Part shown: positions 47,460-56,200 of the stretch, in pieces | How positions within the stretch are numbered: position 1 is the stretch's first letter | Layout: each line of letters begins with the position of its first letter | From: Stagnihabitans lacustris | GTDB lineage: Bacteria > Pseudomonadota > Alphaproteobacteria > Rhodobacterales > Rhodobacteraceae | DNA length: 64,000 nucleotides | Assembly: GCF_025950525.1 (NCBI RefSeq) | Contig: NZ_JAPDGS010000002.1 | Span: 124,001 to 188,000, forward strand | Direction: 5' to 3' | Made by a program: the position numbers and the translations under genes | The notes under the pieces: generated by a model | The model's database searches: none | What the model saw: the letters and a program-made list of their open reading frames with translations, nothing else | Told to the model about the DNA's origin: nothing

Positions 47460-47804
47460 ATGGATAAGTATCTGCATGTCAGTTTCAGTGCGCTTGGCGA
47501 TTCCACCCGGCTGGCGGTGGTCGAACGCCTGCTGCAAGGCCCGGCCTCGGTCAGCGAACTGGCCGAGCCCCATGCGATGGCCCTGCCTGCCTTTACCAAG
47601 CATCTTGGCATCCTGGAAAGGGCCGGCCTGATCCGCAGCGAAAAGCAGGGGCGGGTGCGCACCTGCTTTGTTCAGACCCCGGCCATCCAGGCCATCGACA
47701 CCTGGCTTGCGCAGCGCCGCGCGCTTTGGGCCAGCCGCTATGACAATCTTGATCACCTGATGTCCAGGTTGAATGGAGTGAAGAATGACGACCCGGCAAT
47801 TTGA
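47460..47804 (+). CDS. ArsR-family transcriptional regulator
   Basis: A 114-residue winged-helix repressor (FSALGDSTRLAVVERLLQGP, SVSELAEPHAMALPAFTKHL). The metal-binding cysteines of metal-sensing ArsR proteins are missing. It overlaps the following SRPBCC gene by 20 bases, and this ArsR/AHSA1 pairing is widespread. The regulator probably controls its own operon. The 243-bp gap before it holds the divergent promoters with map. Confidence 0.9.
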   Translation: MDKYLHVSFSALGDSTRLAVVERLLQGPASVSELAEPHAMALPAFTKHLGILERAGLIRSEKQGRVRTCFVQTPAIQAIDTWLAQRRALWASRYDNLDHLMSRLNGVKNDDPAI

Positions 47805-48285
47805 CATCACCTTCGACACCATCTTGCACAGGATGACCATCCGCCGCGCCTTTGACGCGGGCCGCCAGCTTGTCTGGGACTGCCACACCCAAAGCGACCT
47901 GTTGGATCAGTGGTTCGCTCCCAAGCCCCTGACCACGAAGACCAAGGTCATGAACTTCACCGAGGGCGGGCTTTGGCATTATGCCATGGTCATGCCAGAC
48001 GGGCAGGAATTCTGGGGCCGGATGGATTACCAGACGATCAGCCCGATCGACGGCTATACGCTGTTGGACGGTTTTTGCGATGCGACAGGGACGCTGAGCC
48101 CGGATATGCCGCGGGCCCGCTGGGATGTCAGCTTCAAGGACGCGGGCGCGCGCACCCTGGTCGAAACCGTGGTCGCCTATGGTTCGGCGGCCGAGCTGGA
48201 ACAGGTCATCGCCATGGGGATGGAGGCGGGCATGACCTCGACCCTGGAGCGCCTGGACGAGCTGCTTTCGACCCTGGTCAACTAG
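47785..48285 (+). CDS. SRPBCC (AHSA1-type) domain protein
   Basis: A 166-residue START-like fold: IRRAFDAGRQLVWDCHTQSD, then LLDQWFAPKPLTT and FTEGGLWHYAMVMPDGQEFW are the usual opening. The C-terminal helix (LEQVIAMGMEAGMTSTLERL) closes the pocket. Members bind hydrophobic ligands or act as Hsp90 activators; the ligand here is unknown. Co-translated with the ArsR repressor. Confidence 0.9.
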   Translation: MTTRQFDITFDTILHRMTIRRAFDAGRQLVWDCHTQSDLLDQWFAPKPLTTKTKVMNFTEGGLWHYAMVMPDGQEFWGRMDYQTISPIDGYTLLDGFCDATGTLSPDMPRARWDVSFKDAGARTLVETVVAYGSAAELEQVIAMGMEAGMTSTLERLDELLSTLVN

Positions 48286-48290
48286 GCCCC

Positions 48291-48321
48291 ATTCTCTGGT
48301 AGACTGACTTTGCCAGAGAAT
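48291..48321. repeat. 9-bp inverted repeat with 13-bp loop
   Basis: ATTCTCTGG and CCAGAGAAT are perfectly complementary and lie directly after the SRPBCC stop, at the start of the DUF1801 remnant. It may end the ArsR operon transcript, although no T run follows. Confidence 0.5.
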
Positions 48322-48891
48322 TTCAAACCGAAGGTCGACGCCTATCTGGCCGCCTGCAAGGTTTTCACCAAGCCGGTCCTGATGCCTCTGTTGCACCGCG
48401 CCCGCCCAGACCTCGTCCAAGAGGTGAAGTGGGGACAGCCGCATTTCGGTTGAAGGGGAAAGATGATGTGCATCTTCGCCGCCTTCAAGATGCATTGCCC
48501 CTTCGGGTTCTGGAAAGATGCGCTGATGGCGGACCGCCGGCTTCAGGCCAATTCCAGCCTGCCCGCGATCAAGCGCTTCATGGGCAAGCTGACCTGGCGA
48601 TTGGACATCGCTCCGGGCGGCGCGCTGACCGAAGCCGGCGTGCAACTCCCCTGGCGTGAGGCCATGACGCCGAAGCTTCTGGCGCTGCCTGCCGAGTTTG
48701 CCGAGCGCCTTGCCCGAAACCCGAAACCCGAAACCCGACGGGCCAAGCCAAATTCGAAGCCCGGTCCAATGCCTTCCGCATGGATTGCCTGGCCTGGATC
48801 ATTGATGCCAAGACCGATGAAAGGCGGCAATAGCGCCTTTGCAGAGACGGTTGCCAGGAGCGCCGAAGGCAAGGGACGGTTCTGGAATTGA
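48310..48891 (+). pseudogene. DUF1801-like protein gene, disrupted
   Basis: The frame from 48310 reads LPENFKPKVDAYLAACKVFT and RPDLVQEVKWGQPHF, then meets an in-frame TGA at 48451. It continues with GKMMCIFAAFKMHCPFGFWK, the family hallmark. Later the normal C-terminal part (DCLAWIIDAKTDERRQ) is in another frame, and the first frame returns for the last residues (AEGKGRFWN). The gene thus carries a nonsense codon and at least two indels. DUF1801 proteins have no firm function. Decay is recent enough that the family is easily seen. Confidence 0.75.
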
Positions 48892-49205
48892 TCCGCGGGA
48901 GGTGAAAGCGGGCACGAGGAGCGATGGTCCCGGCCATCATGGGGGCGCAAGCGGCTTCAGGTCGATGCGGAACGACAGCCACTCCGGGTTGCACGGGGCT
49001 TGGGACCGCTGCCGGGTGAACGTGCGGCCCCTGTGGATCGCCTCGGAGGCCTGCGCCGTGTGCCATCTCTCTTCGGCCCTGTCCGCGAAATTCCATACGC
49101 AGGTGCTTACGCCCCATCTTATGCCCCCTTGGGTCTATAGATGGGCGGCGCGAGGTCGCGCTAGGCAGGGGCCGAGCCGAATCCTCGGCCACCTGGAGTA
49201 CTGAA
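48892..49205. other. Gene-free stretch before the PepSY gene
   Basis: About 310 bases. No frame here has convincing coding pattern on either strand, and no clear signal was found apart from the ribosome site region (GGAGTACTGAA) of the next gene. It may include further remnants of the preceding pseudogene neighbourhood. Confidence 0.4.
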
Positions 49206-49466
49206 ATGAAAAAGATCCTTCTTGCCACCGCCATCGCCTTTCTGCCGTCGCTGGCTTCCGCCGAAGTCAAAATCGGTGATGTGATCGGCACCAATGGGGA
49301 CGAGGCCAAAGTTGCCTTGGAAAAAGCGGGCTGCCCGGTCGAAAAGTTCGAAGCCGAAGACGGCAAGGTCGAAGCCGTCTGCAAGATGGCAACGACGGGT
49401 GAAATGATGGAGATCGTGATCGACCCGGCCACGGGCGCCGTCACCGACATCAAGATGGGCGACTGA
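49206..49466 (+). CDS. Small periplasmic PepSY-domain protein
   Basis: An 86-residue protein with a signal peptide (MKKILLATAIAFLPSLASA) and a short PepSY-like domain (VALEKAGCPVEKFEAEDGKV, then MEIVIDPATGAVTDIKMGD). Two cysteines may form a disulfide. It stops three bases before the cytochrome b561 gene. Such pairs are found where PepSY proteins accompany cytochrome b electron carriers. Confidence 0.88.
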   Translation: MKKILLATAIAFLPSLASAEVKIGDVIGTNGDEAKVALEKAGCPVEKFEAEDGKVEAVCKMATTGEMMEIVIDPATGAVTDIKMGD

Positions 49467-49469
49467 TCC

Positions 49470-50069
49470 ATGTCCCGCACGCCTCTGCCCGGTTGGGATC
49501 TTGTCGTTCGGCTCAGCCATTGGTCGATTGCCGTTGTGGTCATTGCCAATGGTCTGATCACCGGCGGCGGATCGGCCTTGCACGTTGCCTTGGGTTGGGG
49601 CGGCGGACTTATCTTGCTGATGCGGTTGATCTGGGGGGTGATCGGCAGGACCGAGGCCCGATTCACATCCTTTCCGCCAGCGCCCTTCAAGGCCCTGGCG
49701 CATGTCGGCGACCTGATGCGCGGCAAGCCGCGCGAACATGCCTCGCACAATCCGGCCGGCGCCCTGATGATCTACGCGCTGTGGCTGTCCCTTGCCATCG
49801 TGATCGGCACCGGCCTCGTGATGACCAAGGCCGCGACGCCTTGGGAAATCTCGGCACAACAGGCCATTGTCGATAGCGGCGACTGGTCGCAGCTGGCACC
49901 GACGGAAGGCGAAGAAGACGGCGAGGAAGAGGGCGTGCTCAAGGAGGTTCACGAGATCTTCGCAAACCTGATGTTGATCCTCGCGGTTGTCCATGTGGCA
50001 GGCGTCGGCATCGAAAGCCGCATGTTGCGCCGCAACCTTGTCAAGCCGATGATCACCGGGAAACCCTGA
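49470..50069 (+). CDS. Cytochrome b561 family membrane protein
   Basis: A 199-residue protein with four hydrophobic helices. Heme-ligand histidines are seen in VVRLSHWSIAVVVI, ALHVALGWGGG and in the last helix HEIFANLMLILAVVHVAGVG. An acidic loop (PTEGEEDGEEEGV) precedes the last helix. It is a di-heme quinone-linked electron carrier of the Ni/Fe-hydrogenase b-type/b561 superfamily, probably linked to the PepSY protein before it. The partner oxidoreductase is unknown. Confidence 0.88.
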   Translation: MSRTPLPGWDLVVRLSHWSIAVVVIANGLITGGGSALHVALGWGGGLILLMRLIWGVIGRTEARFTSFPPAPFKALAHVGDLMRGKPREHASHNPAGALMIYALWLSLAIVIGTGLVMTKAATPWEISAQQAIVDSGDWSQLAPTEGEEDGEEEGVLKEVHEIFANLMLILAVVHVAGVGIESRMLRRNLVKPMITGKP

Positions 50070-50140
50070 TTGGTCGGGCATTGCAAACCTACCGGGCTGC
50101 GGCACGCCGTGGCCCGGATTTCTGTTGGAAAGGCTTTCGC

Positions 50141-50707
50141 ATGACCCCTGATGACAACGAGGCAGCAAGAGCTTGGCGCTGGAGGCGCTCTGCCAGCAGT
50201 CTTTTCGCCTTGGTGGTGCAGGTGCTGGCTGCCTTCTTCTTCATTTTTGACAGCCTCTTCGAGTTGGCGACGGACCCTGACAAGCGCCACCCCTTGACGG
50301 AGTTTCCTGTGGCTTTGGCCTTGTGCCTGGGGGTGTGGTTCACCTTCAACGATCTGAAGCAACTTCTGCGCCAAAAGGAGGCCGCAGAGCGGACCTTGGC
50401 GCTTGCCAGCGGGGCCTTTCGCCAAGTTATTGACCGACAGTTTGCCCTTTGGCGCTTTACCCCTGCCGAACGCGATGTGGCCTGGTTGGTCTTGAAAGGC
50501 GTCGATGTCACCGAAATCGCGACCCTTCGCAGGGCCGCGAATGGAACGGTGCGGGCGCAAATGGCGCGGATCTACGGCAAGTCGGGCGTCACGAGCCGGG
50601 CTCAGTTCGCCTCTATCTTCGTGGACGCGCTGATGGGGCATTTGCCAGAACGTCTTGATGATGTCGCCATCGAAACCCAAAGCCACAACAAGGAAATAAC
50701 GCCATGA
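50141..50707 (+). CDS. Membrane-anchored LuxR-type HTH regulator
   Basis: A 188-residue protein with two N-terminal membrane helices (SSLFALVVQVLAAFFFIFDS and FPVALALCLGVWFTF). A short coiled linker (QLLRQKEAAERTLAL) and a LuxR-type helix-turn-helix (FTPAERDVAWLVLKGVDVTE, then NGTVRAQMARIYGKSGVTSR) follow. GGAAAGG stands eight bases before the chosen ATG. Its stop overlaps the VIT gene by four bases, so it may regulate metal transport or respond to the membrane state. It has no receiver domain. Confidence 0.85.
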   Translation: MTPDDNEAARAWRWRRSASSLFALVVQVLAAFFFIFDSLFELATDPDKRHPLTEFPVALALCLGVWFTFNDLKQLLRQKEAAERTLALASGAFRQVIDRQFALWRFTPAERDVAWLVLKGVDVTEIATLRRAANGTVRAQMARIYGKSGVTSRAQFASIFVDALMGHLPERLDDVAIETQSHNKEITP

Positions 50708-51405
50708 CCTACGAATCGGCCCATGAGGCGCCGCATTACATCAATCGGGCAGGATGGCTGAGGGCTGCCGTTCTTGGGGCCAATGACGGGATCGTTTCGG
50801 TCGCATCGTTGATCGTGGGTGTGGCGGCGGCGGGGCCTGATCGGACTGCAATCCTCATTGCTGGCACCGCGGGAATTGCCGCCGGGGCCATGTCGATGGC
50901 CGCCGGGGAATATGTCTCTGTCAGCTCGCAGTCGGATGTGGAGCGCGCAGACATTGCGCGCGAGGCCCAGGCGATTGCGCTGGACCCGGTGTCGGAAGAG
51001 GCCGAACTTGCCTCGATCTACCGCGCGCGGGGTCTATCCGATGCGACCGCCCAAGTGGTGGCGCGAGAGTTGACGGCAAAAGACGCGCTGGCCGCCCATG
51101 TGCGCGAAGAGCTTGGCCTTTCAGAGGTCCATGCGGCCAATCCCTTGCAAGCCGCGCTTGCGTCTGGACTGACCTTTACGCTCGCCGCTGCGGTGCCGCT
51201 TTTGGCGGCCGCAATATCACCGGTGGCCAGCCTTATTCCGGCGGTTGTTGCCGTGACGCTGCTTGCGCTGGCGGGGTTGGGCGCTTTGGGCGCGAAGGCA
51301 GGCGGGGCGCCTTTGTTGCCCGCAACGGGACGTGTGCTGTTCTGGGGGGCTGCGGCCATGGCGATCACCGCCGGGGTCGGGCGGCTTTTCGGCGTCAGCG
51401 TCTAG
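50704..51405 (+). CDS. VIT/CCC1-family iron/manganese transporter
   Basis: A 233-residue membrane protein. The first helix region (GWLRAAVLGANDGIVSVASL) and GTAGIAAGAMSMAAGEYVSV carry the signature of vacuolar iron transporter-like proteins, and the metal-binding helical hairpin (SEEAELASIYRARGLSDATA) is on the cytosolic side. These proteins export Fe2+ or Mn2+ from the cytosol. It is translationally coupled to the membrane-bound regulator before it. Confidence 0.92.
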   Translation: MTYESAHEAPHYINRAGWLRAAVLGANDGIVSVASLIVGVAAAGPDRTAILIAGTAGIAAGAMSMAAGEYVSVSSQSDVERADIAREAQAIALDPVSEEAELASIYRARGLSDATAQVVARELTAKDALAAHVREELGLSEVHAANPLQAALASGLTFTLAAAVPLLAAAISPVASLIPAVVAVTLLALAGLGALGAKAGGAPLLPATGRVLFWGAAAMAITAGVGRLFGVSV

Positions 51406-51409
51406 GCCT

Positions 51410-51425
51410 GTAAGCGTCGGCTTAC
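51410..51425. promoter_or_regulatory. Palindrome GTAAGC-N4-GCTTAC, copy upstream of the first RTX gene
   Basis: A perfect 6-4-6 palindrome just after the VIT stop and 142 bp upstream of the RTX gene at 51567. The same palindrome with another spacer stands upstream of the second RTX gene (53023). The common position argues for a shared operator, although it could also be a hairpin ending the VIT transcript. Confidence 0.5.
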
Positions 51426-51566
51426 GTGCCTATGTTCGGGTGGATAAAGCGACCGGGAAACTGGACATCGGTCGGGCGTTGATTGACGGCAAGGCTGCGG
51501 GTTTTGCCTTGTGGTTCCGTTGTCTGCCGGCATGTGGCCCGCAGGGACGGACAGGAGTTCACTTTC

Positions 51567-52958
51567 ATGGTGACAGCACTCACCGGCACGGCCGGAAATG
51601 ACAGCTTGGTCGGCACGGCCGGCAACGATCTCATCCTTGGGCTGGGGGGCAACGACCGACTGATCGGGGCGGAAGGAGACGATACGCTGGATGGCGGCGC
51701 GGGGACCAACCAGATCGACGCGGGCGCGGGCAATGACCTGATCCTTCTGGATGGCACCGCCGTCAACGGCGCTTTGCGGGTTCCGGCCACCGGGATCGAC
51801 GGAGGAACGGGGACGGATACCTTGCAGTTCGCGGGTCGGATGGCCGATTTCCATATCGTTCAGATCGCGGGCGGCTGGCTGCAGGTCGATGACCTGGTGA
51901 CGGGCGGGCGCACCCTGGCGGTGAATGTCGAGCATCTGCAATTCACCGACGCAGAGCTTTGGCTTGTGGCGCCGAACAGCGCCCCCACGATCGCAGGCGA
52001 TGTGGTGGGCGCCCTGGTCGAAGGGGGCACCCTGGTTCTTGATGCGCTGGCCACGGCAAGCGACAGCGATGTGGGCACGGTCTTGTCCGTGACCGGTCTG
52101 GGACCCTTGCCCGGCGGCATCGGCTTTGACCCTGTGACGCAAAGCTTCACCGTAGATGGGTCGGCCTTTGACGCCCTGGCCGCAGGAGAAGTCCAGACCC
52201 TGCGCCTGGACTATGGCGTGACGGATGGGATCGCCACAACGGCGGCCTCGGCCGTGATCACTGTGACCGGGGTCAATGATGCCGCGCAGGTCTCGGGGGA
52301 ATTTTCCGGGGCGGTGACCGAGGACGGCACCCTAACGGCATCCGGTCAGCTGACGGTGGTCGATGTGGATCATGATCAGGCGGGATTTGTCGTCGAAACC
52401 CGGGTCGGGGTCTATGGCAGCCTGTCGATGGGGGCAGCAGGGGCTTGGACCTATGCCTTGGACAATGCCGCACTTGCCGTGCAAGCTTTGACAGCGGGGC
52501 AGGTTGTCACGGACCGCATCACGGTTCACAGCCTTGACGGCACGGCTGCGGAAATCGTGGTCTCCGTCACCGGGGCCGCGGATGCCAGTTTGCTCCTTGG
52601 CTCGGACATGGCCAATCGTCTGACCGGGACCAAGATGGGTGATGTGATATTCGGTCTGGGCGGGGCGGATCGAATCAACGGTGGCGCGGGCGATGATGTC
52701 TTGTCGGGCGGATCAGGCGCCGATGTCTTCATCTTTACCGGCCGTTTTGGCCATGATGTCATCACAGACTTCTCCACGGACACCCTGCGCGAGGTCATCG
52801 ACCTGTCGCACCTGGCCGGAGCAGAGAGTTTCGCCGATCTAAGGGCCAACCACATGACCGAACTGGCCGGCGACACGATTCTGAGCTTTGGTCAGAACAC
52901 GATCACTTTGACAGGCGTCGCGATGTCCAGTCTGACGGCAGGCGACTTCCTGTTCTGA
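51567..52958 (+). CDS. RTX/VCBS secreted protein, type I export
   Basis: A 463-residue protein. RTX nonapeptide repeats open the chain (residues 5-55, e.g. GTAGNDLILGLGGNDRL). Cadherin-like/VCBS regions follow (about 150-345, with VTGVNDAAQVSG). A second RTX block is at about 350-400 (GLGGADRINGGAGDDVLSGG), and the end is LTAGDFLF, the usual type I signal. AGGAG lies about nine bases before the ATG. The domains point to a calcium-dependent surface adhesin or matrix protein. No exporter genes are near. Confidence 0.85.
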   Translation: MVTALTGTAGNDSLVGTAGNDLILGLGGNDRLIGAEGDDTLDGGAGTNQIDAGAGNDLILLDGTAVNGALRVPATGIDGGTGTDTLQFAGRMADFHIVQIAGGWLQVDDLVTGGRTLAVNVEHLQFTDAELWLVAPNSAPTIAGDVVGALVEGGTLVLDALATASDSDVGTVLSVTGLGPLPGGIGFDPVTQSFTVDGSAFDALAAGEVQTLRLDYGVTDGIATTAASAVITVTGVNDAAQVSGEFSGAVTEDGTLTASGQLTVVDVDHDQAGFVVETRVGVYGSLSMGAAGAWTYALDNAALAVQALTAGQVVTDRITVHSLDGTAAEIVVSVTGAADASLLLGSDMANRLTGTKMGDVIFGLGGADRINGGAGDDVLSGGSGADVFIFTGRFGHDVITDFSTDTLREVIDLSHLAGAESFADLRANHMTELAGDTILSFGQNTITLTGVAMSSLTAGDFLF

Positions 52959-52983
52959 TCCCGCAGCCGGCCAAGATCTTTTC

Positions 52984-53004
52984 GCGGCGCCCGTCGGGCG
53001 CCGC
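52984..53004 (+). terminator. Stem-loop after the first RTX gene
   Basis: GCGGCGCCC-GTC-GGGCGCCGC is a perfect nine-base stem 25 bp after the stop, followed by a loosely T-rich stretch. Confidence 0.65.
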
Positions 53005-53022
53005 AGTCCTTTCCAAAACACC

Positions 53023-53038
53023 GTAAGCAGGCGCTTAC
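53023..53038. promoter_or_regulatory. Palindrome GTAAGC-N4-GCTTAC, copy upstream of the integrin-like RTX gene
   Basis: A second perfect copy, 170 bp upstream of the giant gene's ATG, with the same arm sequences and a four-base spacer (AGGC; GTCG in the first copy). It follows the terminator of the previous gene, so it does not serve as that gene's terminator. This makes an operator role more likely. Confidence 0.55.
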
Positions 53039-53207
53039 AGGGCACATGCCGAGGCGCTGCGAATGTCGCCTCTGTCTCAACCCAAGGGATAGGACCGGGG
53101 GACTGCCCTTTAGTTGATTGCCCCAACCTGCAAACTCACGATGTGGTGAACCATCCGCAGACGCAGGTTATCGCGCTTGCCCCATCATCCTATGCACAGG
53201 TGCGACG

Positions 53208-56200
53208 ATGCCGATTCCCAACACGAAGATATTCCTTGGCTCCACAATTTTGGCAGGTGGCGGCTTTACCCTGACGCCGAATACGGCGGGCGACTTTGCC
53301 CCAACGCTGACCGGCCTGCCGGCGCCGGCCTGGCTTGCGGGCATTGGCGATCTGAACGGAGACGGTATTGCCGATATCGCCATCGGGGCTTCGGGCGATG
53401 ATGACAAGCTGGTCGATGCCGGGCGGATCTTTGTCACCATGGGCGGGATTACGGCGGGGGGCAGCACGGGGATCGCCACGAATTCCTGGATCATCGACGG
53501 CGTGAACGCGGGCGACCTGGCGGGCTTTGCGCTTGCGGGCAGCGCGGATATGAATGCCGATGGGCTGGGAGAGCTGCTGATCGGCGCCCCCGGGGTCAAT
53601 GTCGGCGCCCAGGCCGACGCCGGGGCGGCCTATGTCGCCTTTGGCCAAAGCGCGCCGGGCGGGTTGGATTTGAATGACATCTTCACGGCGAACGGCGGTG
53701 GCTTTGCGATCAAGGGCCAGCTTGCGGGGGATGCGGCGGGCTATGCGGTGCTGTCGGTCGGCGACATGAACGGCGACGGGCGGGCCGATGTCCTGATCGG
53801 CGCGCCAGGACAGGATGCGGGCGGCACGGATGCCGGGGCGGCCTATGTCGTTTGGGGCAAGACCAGCGTCGGAGCGGTGCAGTTGAACAACGTGGCCCTG
53901 GGCACCGGCGGCTTCAAGATCATCGGGGCGGCAGCGGGCGAGGGCATTGGCCGCGCCATGGCCCGGCTTGGCGATCAGAATGGCGATGGAAGGTCGGAAA
54001 TCCTGCTTGGCGGCCAAGACGCGGTCTATGTCGTGGATGGCAAGGCGACCGGCGCCACGGTGAACCTGGCCGCCCTGAGCGGGGGTTACAAGATCAGTGG
54101 CGCGGCGGGGTCGGGGGTTGGAGCCTCGGTGGCCTCTGTCGGGGATGTGAACGGCGACGGGCGCGATGACATTCTGATCGGCGCCCCGGGCGAGGACCGC
54201 GCCTATGTCGTCTTTGGTCAGGCGGGTCATGCGGCGGTCGATCTGACCGGCGCCTTCGACGGCTTTGCGATCACGGCCGAAGCGGGCGGAGACCTTGCGA
54301 CCCTTGTCGTCACTGGTGGTGTCGACCTGAACCGCGACGGCATCGCCGATCTGGTGATCGGGGCTTCGGGCAATGCCGAGGGCGGGTTTGATGCGGGCGC
54401 GGTCTATGTCGTCTGGGGCGGCACGGGCAGCAGCACGGTGGACCTTGGCGCCGTGGCGCAGGGCTTTGGCGGGGCCAAGATCGTCGGCGACGCGGGCAGC
54501 CTTCTGGGCAGCTCGGTTGCGATTGGCGGCGACATGAATGGCGACGGGGTGGCCGACCTGATCCTTGGCGCTCCGGGCGCGGGGGAAAGCGTGCGGGTCC
54601 TCTACACGCCCACGTCCTGGCAGCCCGATCTGAACATCTATGGCACGACCGGCGCGGATGTCATGGGGCCCGGCTTTGGCGGGCTGCACCAGATCGGCGC
54701 GGGCAATGATGCGATCATGGCGCTGGAGGGCGATGACAGCGTCGATGCCGGCGGCGGAGATGACACGGTCGAGGGCGGGGCGGGCGCGGACACGATCCTT
54801 GGCGGGCTGGGTCGCGACTCGCTGGACGGCGGCACCGGGGTGGACAGCCTTGTGGGCGGCGCGGGCGATGACCTTTACATCGTGGACGATGCGGACCTGG
54901 TGGTCGAACTGGCGGGCGAGGGCACGGATACGGTCCTTGCCTCGGTCAGCCATGCCTTGGCGGCAGAGGTCGAGAACCTGACCCTGACCGCGGGCTTCCT
55001 GACCGCGACCGGCAATGCGTTGAACAACGTGCTGACCGGCACCTATGGCCAAGACACGCTGGACGGTGGCGCAGGCGATGACCGCATGGTGGGCGGTTTC
55101 GGCAATGACCGCTATGTCGTGGACAGCGCGGGCGATCAGGTCGTCGAAGGTCTGAACGGTGGCATTGATACGGTTGTCTCTTCGGTCGACTACACCCTGT
55201 CGAATGATGTGGAAAACCTGATCCTGACCGGGGCCGCCCATGTCGGGATCGGCAATAATGACAACAACGCGATCACCGGCGGGGCGGGCAATGACACGCT
55301 GGACGGCGGCTTTGGCAGCGACCTTCTGACCGGAGGCGCGGGCGACGACACCTATATCCTGGCCTATGGTGGTGACGGGATCGTCGAGGCCTTGGGGGGT
55401 GGCACCGATCAGGTGATCTCGTCCCAGACCACAACGGTTCTTGCGGCCTATGTCGAGAACCTGACCCTGACAGGCTCTGCGGTTTCGGGCACGGGCAACG
55501 GGCTGGCCAATATGCTGACCGGAAATGCTTTGGCCAACACCCTGGACGGTGGGATGGGCGCCGACACGATGGCGGGCGGTGCGGGCAATGACAGCTATGT
55601 CGTTGATAACATGGGCGACGTGGTGATCGAACTGGCGGGCGGTGGCATCGACACCGTCACCACCGCGTTCAACTATACCCTGACCGAGGGCGAGATCGAA
55701 AACCTGACCCTGACCGGCGCGGCCCGCATGGCCACCGGCAACAGCAGCGCCAATGTGATCACCGGCACGGCGGGCGATGACACGATCAGCGGTGGGGCCG
55801 GGGCCGATACGCTGATCGGGGGTCTGGGCAATGACACCTATGTCGTCGATGACCTGGGCGACATCGTGACCGAGGGCGCCGACCCTGGGGTCGATCACGT
55901 GCTGGCCTCGGCCAGCCATACCCTTGGCGCCAATATCGAACACCTGACCCTGACGGTTGCGGGCCTGACCGGGACGGGCAACACGCTGGCCAACGAGATG
56001 ACCGGATCGTCGGGCAGCGACAGCCTTTACGGGCAAGAGGGCAATGACACGCTGGATGGCGGTTCGGGCGCAGATTATCTGGAAGGCGGTGCGGGCGACG
56101 ACACCTATGTCATCGACGACGCGGGCGATGTGGTGATCGAGGCTTTGGGCGGCGGCATCGACACCGTGACCGTCATGGTTGATGGTCTGACGATTGCCGA

